A DNA stretch of 64,000 bases from Deuterostichococcus epilithicus (Eukaryota; Chlorophyta; Trebouxiophyceae; Prasiolales; Stichococcaceae). Positions 59,146 to 64,000 of this stretch are shown piece after piece. Location: positions 2,852,009 through 2,916,008 of the forward strand of contig JAVTLE010000021.1 of assembly GCA_033439295.1 (NCBI GenBank), given 5' to 3'. Numbering within the stretch: position 1 is the stretch's first letter; every line of letters starts with the position of its first letter. Both the position numbers and the translations under genes were made by a program. A model generated the notes under the pieces. The model was not told where the DNA came from, did not search any database, and was given only the letters and a program-made list of their open reading frames with translations.

Positions 59146-59581
59146 ACTGGCAGCTCGTGCGCCGCAGCCGGGGAGAGATGTTATCGTGTGATAGGTGTGG
59201 TGGGACATGCAATACTCTGGCAGCCATGGTGAGCACAGCTGTCCAGGTCGAGCGGCCACAGCCGTGGTATGTGCGACCGCGGCATGCCACGCCTATCGAG
59301 AGTCCGTTCTCCACTCTACCGTTTGAGCAGCTTGTGTTCAAAAGGGACACTTTCGTATGAAGCAGAGGAGCAGCTGCTCACCAACTTTCAGCGGTGTCGG
59401 TGCGCCACGTTCCCTTGGATCTCTGGATCTGCCCCTTGAATCTCCTCGCCAACAACTGCAACGCGCGCCCCGCAGCACGTAGCAAACGTTAAATATTTTA
59501 ACGCCTCGAGCATATTTGTTTATGAGCACAAACCTGTCTCGAGCACACATCTTTTCTGACACTAGAAGTGCCGGCGACAGC
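59146..59581. promoter_or_regulatory. Upstream region of the PsbS-like gene
   Basis: 436 bp between two plus-strand genes, A/T-richer near 59480-59530. It contains the TSR2 3' flank and the PsbS-like promoter. An in-frame ATG at 59522 lies upstream of the start I chose. Confidence 0.35.
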
Positions 59582-62086
59582 ATGGCTGCAGCGATGATGA
59601 CCTCCTGCAACGCAGTGCTGCTGCGCTCCAGCACAGCCAAGGTGGCGACGCAGAGACGCTCATTCATCGGCGTTCCCGTGCTGACCCAACCGCCACCTGC
59701 GGCGCGCCGATCTGCCGCCGTCAGCACGCGCGCTGGGGTGCGTTTTGTTCTGAAGTCTCCATGTCGCCTGGCTCCTGGCTGCCCCAAGTAGCGGCGTTCA
59801 AGTGACGGCGTTTGGCCACTCAAAATAGGAGGACATAACTCAGTCAGAAGACTCTCGGTCATGAGCCCTGGATGTGCAATCTATCAGACGGAAGCGTAAG
59901 CATCCCTGGTCCACAGGGCAGGTTCGTGGCAGATGTGGGCACTTGCCTGTTGCCGCGCGAACGCCGTTGGCAGCTTTTCCATTTCCAACAGCGCTTTTTA
60001 AAGCCTGCGCTTACTGATCTTGGGCATGGACGCGACCGTCGGGCGCTGCACCTGCTGACTGATGTGGCCAAGAAAACCACGTGCCGTTGTAAACCGCGGA
60101 AGTGCCTTCAAATGCACTTGGTCTTTTGCAGTTTGCAAATGAATGACATTTGCATAACCTCACATCAGGATGTGCGTTGTTTTGGAACGCAAGCAGCTGA
60201 GGGCCCAACAGGAATACGATCAGTTCCACCAGTCGACGGCCAGCAGTAGCGTTAGCGACACTTGCTACTTCTGCACACGCAGCCTTTGGACAGGTTCTCC
60301 AAGACGATCAAGAAGAAGCGTGAGTGTATCACACTCTCCAAAGCCTTGTGGCAGTTTGTTGCAGTTCAGTGAGTGTGTTATTTCAGTACCAATGCTGCTG
60401 TGCTTTCACCCCCATTCATGTGTGTGGGTCTGTAGAAATTCAAGGGCTTTTTGCGGGTTGGAAGCACCTGTGAGCAACCCGCTGCTGCTGCTTCTGCAGC
60501 CGACTACGACCCTTCGGGCAAGGAGATCCAGAGCCCCGAGTCAGCCTTCTCGCGCCGTCGGGAGGTGATCACTGCTCATGAACACTGTTCTCTGCGAGCA
60601 TTGTTTGAAAGCACCTGGTTGTGGCGTTTGTATTTACGGGCTGCCCAGGTCGGCTAAGGAGCGGCGAACCTTGCTCAAATTCATGCCAGCAACAGAATGG
60701 CAGCGAACAGCTACGTAATGCCAATCGCTGATGTTTACCTAAACACCCAACTCAAGTGTGTACTTGCTTTCAATCGAAGCCTTTCATGTTGCTCCCTTGC
60801 AGGTGATTGCTGGCAGGCTGGCCATGACAGGTGAAAGACATGACTGTGCAGCCTCTGCTTGCGTGTGCGAACTGCGATCGCTGTCGTCAGGTGTCCGAAA
60901 CCCCTATGCCTCAATTTTACCTCAAACTCCTTCTTTCCCTCAGGCTTCTTCGCCGAGGTAGTCGGAGAGCTGTTCACTGGACGTGGAGCAGTCAGTCAAC
61001 TGTCACTTGAGACGTACCTGCCGCGCCCGCTCATTGGTGGCCTCATCGCTGCCCTGGTGAGATTCTCCTTCCCCGCTCTCAGTCCTCATCAGTGGAGTCC
61101 ATCAATGTGTACCAACCATACATTCTGCAATTTCATGTGCATTCACTTCTGCTTCGCCTCCTGTAGCGCTGTCTGTGGCAGGATGTCATGTTTTGCTGAT
61201 GTCCGCTCGTTTCCTGGATGCTGCCCAGGTGCTGTTCAACTTTGTGACGGCGCTCAACCCAGCATCGCCAACCTTCTCAGAGTCCAACCAGCGGGATGTG
61301 CAGAAGCGCCCGTCTGGTGGCGTGCAGAAACCCAGCAAGGTCTGTGATACCGTCGACCATGTCACGCTGAATTTGTATAGCATGAGAACTGTCAGGTCTC
61401 CTCACTCTCTCTGACTCACTGTGTAGACAGATGTGCACGCACTGCTCTGCGCTTGGCTGCAGGTGGACCCTGTGCAGTCTCCGAAGCAATTTCTGGGTAT
61501 CTCCGATTTCGGCTTCACCAAGGCCAACGAGCTGTTTGTCGGTACGTCTGCCCTTGCCGCTGCTCTGTCGGTGCATATCCCTTCACCACTCTCTGTGCTC
61601 TCTGTTCATAGGCACGCACATCAAGACCCACTTGGAGCATGATCATGATCATAAGTCTTTCATCTCATGATCCGCAGGCCGGGTGGCTATGATTGGCTTC
61701 GCAGCGAGCTTGGTGGGCGAGTACTTCCAGGGCGGCAAGGGTCCCCTTGGCCAGGTTTGCCTTCTTGTCGACTTGCTGCAAAACCAAACTGACATCGCGT
61801 GCGTGGGCAACCACGTCTTTCCAGAAGTGCATGTGCGATCGTTGACAGTCGACTGTCTGGATCGCAGCTCGGCATCCCGATGCCCCTGTATGCGGATTAC
61901 GCCGCGTACGCGCTTGCTGGATGGACGTTGTTTTTCTTCGCGGCGGCAATCGGCACTGGTGAGTGTTCGTCAAGCTCTGTAAGACTAAAATGTGAAGGTG
62001 GTGTCTGCAGTCGCTTTTCTGAGGTATTTTCCTGTGCCGCAGGTAATTTCCCAGGCGAACAGGAAGGTGGTGAAGACATCTACTGA
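59582..62086 (+). CDS. PSBS: PsbS-like four-helix thylakoid protein (10 exons)
   Basis: Related to PsbS, the photosystem II subunit that senses lumen pH in non-photochemical quenching. Exons: 59582-59737, 60283-60319, 60500-60564, 60803-60830, 60944-61056, 61229-61339, 61463-61541, 61678-61754, 61868-61958, 62043-62086; 266 aa, the usual PsbS length. About 50 residues of transit peptide (MAAAMMTSCNAVLL) precede two repeats of an odd helix plus an even helix: REVIAGRLAMTGFFAEVVGE and GGLIAALVLFNFVTALNP, then FGFTKANELFVGRVAMIGF with ASLVGE, and YAAYALAGWTLFFFAAAIG. The Glu/Arg pairs of the chlorophyll-binding-type helices are kept. The luminal TGIPIYEAEP-type segments that carry the pH-sensing glutamates are altered (LETYLPRPLIGG and LGIPMPLYADY). 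Exon 2 is short and was placed by phase. Confidence 0.86.
60134..60154. promoter_or_regulatory. Palindromic TGCAAATG-N5-CATTTGCA in PsbS-like intron 1
   Basis: Perfect 8-bp inverted arms with a 5-nt spacer inside the long first intron (59738-60282). The half-site equals that of the palindrome at 52826-52844 between the DUF1517 and MBOAT genes. Confidence 0.45.
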
Positions 62087-62695
62087 AGAGTCAGCATGAG
62101 AGACAAAAGGAGGATGCAAGTTGCTTTACAAGTTGAGATCAAATCCGAGGAGGGAATTGCACGAGAGAATTGAATGGAATGTGATTCGTTCCATCAGTCG
62201 GGATGGTCATTTCGGTGTACTATGGTTGAACTATTGAGTGCAGTACGTACATGATCGATGTCTCCATTGGAGGAGAGGAGGAAAGACAGGAGACAGTTCG
62301 ATGTTTTTAACCCACCCCCAATCCAAGTGGAAAAGTGGCTGCTTTTGGTGCAGCCCGAACGTCTCCCGCCAAAAGCGGAACCTGGATGTTGTGATGAACT
62401 AGTTTCGAGTGATAACCCGTCTATCTTCTCGTGCGTGCCGCTCATGCGCTCAATGGCAGTAGTACGGTATATGGCTCTAAACACTACTTCGGCACTGAAG
62501 ATAAGTGTCCACAAGCATATGTGACCCTGAAGATTTCGCTCTTGGGGTAGGAGAAGGCGGTGTCAGCTACCCATCACAAGCAACGAGCCAGAAATCCTGC
62601 CTGCTATTGCCAGTCGCAGGAGGGGGCTCCCTCAAGACAGTATTTGCCGCCATCGACCCTTCCTCCGCTGTTTCTGAGCTTGTGTTTGAGCTCAT
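62087..62695. other. Convergent 3' region, PsbS-like / glutaredoxin
   Basis: 609 bp between tail-to-tail genes, A/T-rich in the first half. A short inverted repeat (ATGGAA / TTCCAT) lies near 62174-62194. No gene recognised. Confidence 0.4.
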
Positions 62696-63919
62696 CTATT
62701 TCTTCAGTGTGATGCCAACCTCGGAAAGACGCTTCTGCAGCTTGCCGCTGTGCTCCTCCATCAATGTGTCTGTGGAAAACCCAAGTGAGGTCCTGTCAGT
62801 CTCTCAACGCTGCGCCCAATTCAAAAGAAGATGCACAAGCTTCAAGCACACTCACCGTCTGCACCCCCCACGAAGTTTCCGCCAATGAAAACCTGCGGGA
62901 CGGTGCGGCTGGCCGATATCTCGAACAGGGCTGCCTGCGTACGCCAGCGTTGAGGAATGGTCGGTCTGCGGCTCACGCTGCAGCTGGTATGGCGTTTTTT
63001 AACAACTACAGCAGTGACAAAGACTACATGCCTGCACATCGTCGCCCTCGACGACGCTGTCCAGCTCCACGATCTTAGCATCCACCTCCATCTTCTGGAA
63101 TAGCTGCTTCACCTGCAGGAGGTAAACCTGCCCGGATGGTGCTTGCCGCCGCAATGAGACTCGACCCAGGCGATGCTCGGCAGCAGTGCCCGGAATTGGC
63201 TTTCAGCAAGTGGTGCAGCAGGGCAGGGCAACAGATGTCCCGTGACAACAGCGTACCTGGGCGCAGTAGGGGCACCTGCGCGAACCACACGCCGCCCGTC
63301 AGCACGCCAGGCTCTGATGCTGAAAGCCATAGGACCTCAGGTCGCCTTGTGTATGGAACACAATCTCACCAGGACTTTGAGTACACGATGACCGGGTTCT
63401 CCTGGTTTTTCTCCTTCACCTGGTCCACCTGCAGGTAAGCAGCGTTGGCTCCTGAGTGCGTGCCGCCGCAGGAGGGTTGCATGCGCAAGTCCGGCTGAGC
63501 ATTTACAGGTCAGCTGCACCCACCAGGGAGGCTGTCGCAAGCGCCCTGAGGCCGGGTGCTGTCCGCGAGGCGCCTGCAGGAGGCTCACAACAGGGGTATG
63601 GTCCGAGCGGCGCGGCCTTGCAGGTAGCGTGCGAGCACTGCTCGGGAGGATGCTGCGATGTCTCATTATGGGGTTCGTGCACGAGGAATTGCCTTGCTGG
63701 TCACGCCTGCCGCAAGCAGGGCGATGTTAACATGCATGCACCCCAGACGAACTCACGTGCGAAGCGCAAGCCGCGGAGCTGGGCCACGCTGGAGAGCGAC
63801 GCCGACTGCTGGTGAACGGCTGGCAGTGTGTAAGGCTGAGCCATGCAAGCCCGCGCGAATGGGGCCGTTCCCGCCAGCACCACCGAGGTTGCCCTTCTGC
63901 TGACCATGTGGGCTGCCAT
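62696..63919 (-). CDS. Dithiol glutaredoxin, CPYC type, organelle-targeted (7 exons)
   Basis: Glutathione-dependent disulfide reductase. Exons: 63757-63919, 63524-63573, 63370-63428, 63257-63275, 63032-63112, 62856-62934, 62696-62769; 174 aa. About 70 N-terminal residues rich in Arg, Ser and Ala (MAAHMVSRRATSVVLAG) form a probable plastid or mitochondrial targeting peptide. The domain reads VIVYSKSWCPYCAQVKQLF (active-site Cys92 and Cys95), KIVELDSVVEGDD, SRTVPQVFIGGNFVGGAD (cis-Pro and GSH-binding GG) and a C-terminal helix ending GITLKK. A 19-bp exon (63257-63275) encodes just the active site. Exon 5 ends at a GC donor (GCATGT); using it restores the family spacing DDVQAALFEI. An ATG at 63976 is an alternative start. 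Confidence 0.92.
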
Positions 63920-64000
63920 GCTGCGGTTGACTCGTGTGCCCAGTCCGAGCGGCGATGAATTAGTCACGGTAATCATAAACCAGGGTGCACTCTGCGAATT
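63920..64000. other. Right-edge region upstream of glutaredoxin
   Basis: 81 bp of glutaredoxin 5' flank up to the end of the window. Too short to say more. Confidence 0.4.

Overview
This is a gene-dense stretch of nuclear DNA from a green alga, most likely a trebouxiophyte (Chlorella/Coccomyxa/Trebouxia relatives). The evidence is GC-rich DNA, about eight short introns per gene, chloroplast transit peptides, a plastid-type tryptophan synthase alpha, a PsbS-like protein, a DUF1517 thylakoid-type protein and plant-type MYB-CC regulators. No prokaryotic operon, rRNA, tRNA, CRISPR, transposon or virus-derived element was recognised. I rebuilt 17 protein-coding genes (about 153 exons) by hand. Every model keeps an open reading frame and consistent splice phase across all junctions, but no transcript data were available and the outermost starts are the least certain part.

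Layout: (1) 1081-6795, minus, translation release factor eRF3. (2) 7089-9962 and 10751-13538, plus, a tandem pair of aldo/keto reductases. (3) 13871-16464, minus, plastid tryptophan synthase alpha, and 16934-18454, minus, a plastid membrane protein of unknown function. (4) 19049-22574 and 23099-26444, plus, a tandem pair of bZIP-type regulators. (5) 27070-30967, minus, an ArsB/NhaD-type permease. (6) 32065-46165, a possible phosphate block: a PHO84-like MFS transporter (minus), a PSR1/PHR1-like MYB-CC factor just upstream of it (minus), and a second, larger MYB-CC factor diverging from the first (plus). (7) 46856-48554, plus, a small lysine/alanine-rich membrane protein. (8) 49366-52455, minus, DUF1517 protein, diverging from 52943-56823, plus, a GUP1/HHAT-like MBOAT acyltransferase. 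(9) 57459-59145, plus, TSR2 ribosome-assembly factor. (10) 59582-62086, plus, a PsbS-like four-helix protein, convergent with 62696-63919, minus, a CPYC glutaredoxin.

Three themes run through the window. First, three paralogue pairs (AKR, bZIP, MYB-CC) lie side by side, and in the AKR and bZIP pairs intron positions differ between the copies. Second, short diverged copies of exon ends, including their splice sites, lie inside neighbouring introns (four cases in eRF3, one in an AKR gene, one in the MBOAT gene), which suggests that local duplication across splice sites feeds intron or exon turnover. Third, about 6% of the introns use GC instead of GT at the 5' splice site. A perfect 41-bp inverted repeat in an eRF3 intron and two similar ATTTGCAAAT-type palindromes near two photosynthesis-related genes also merit a second look.
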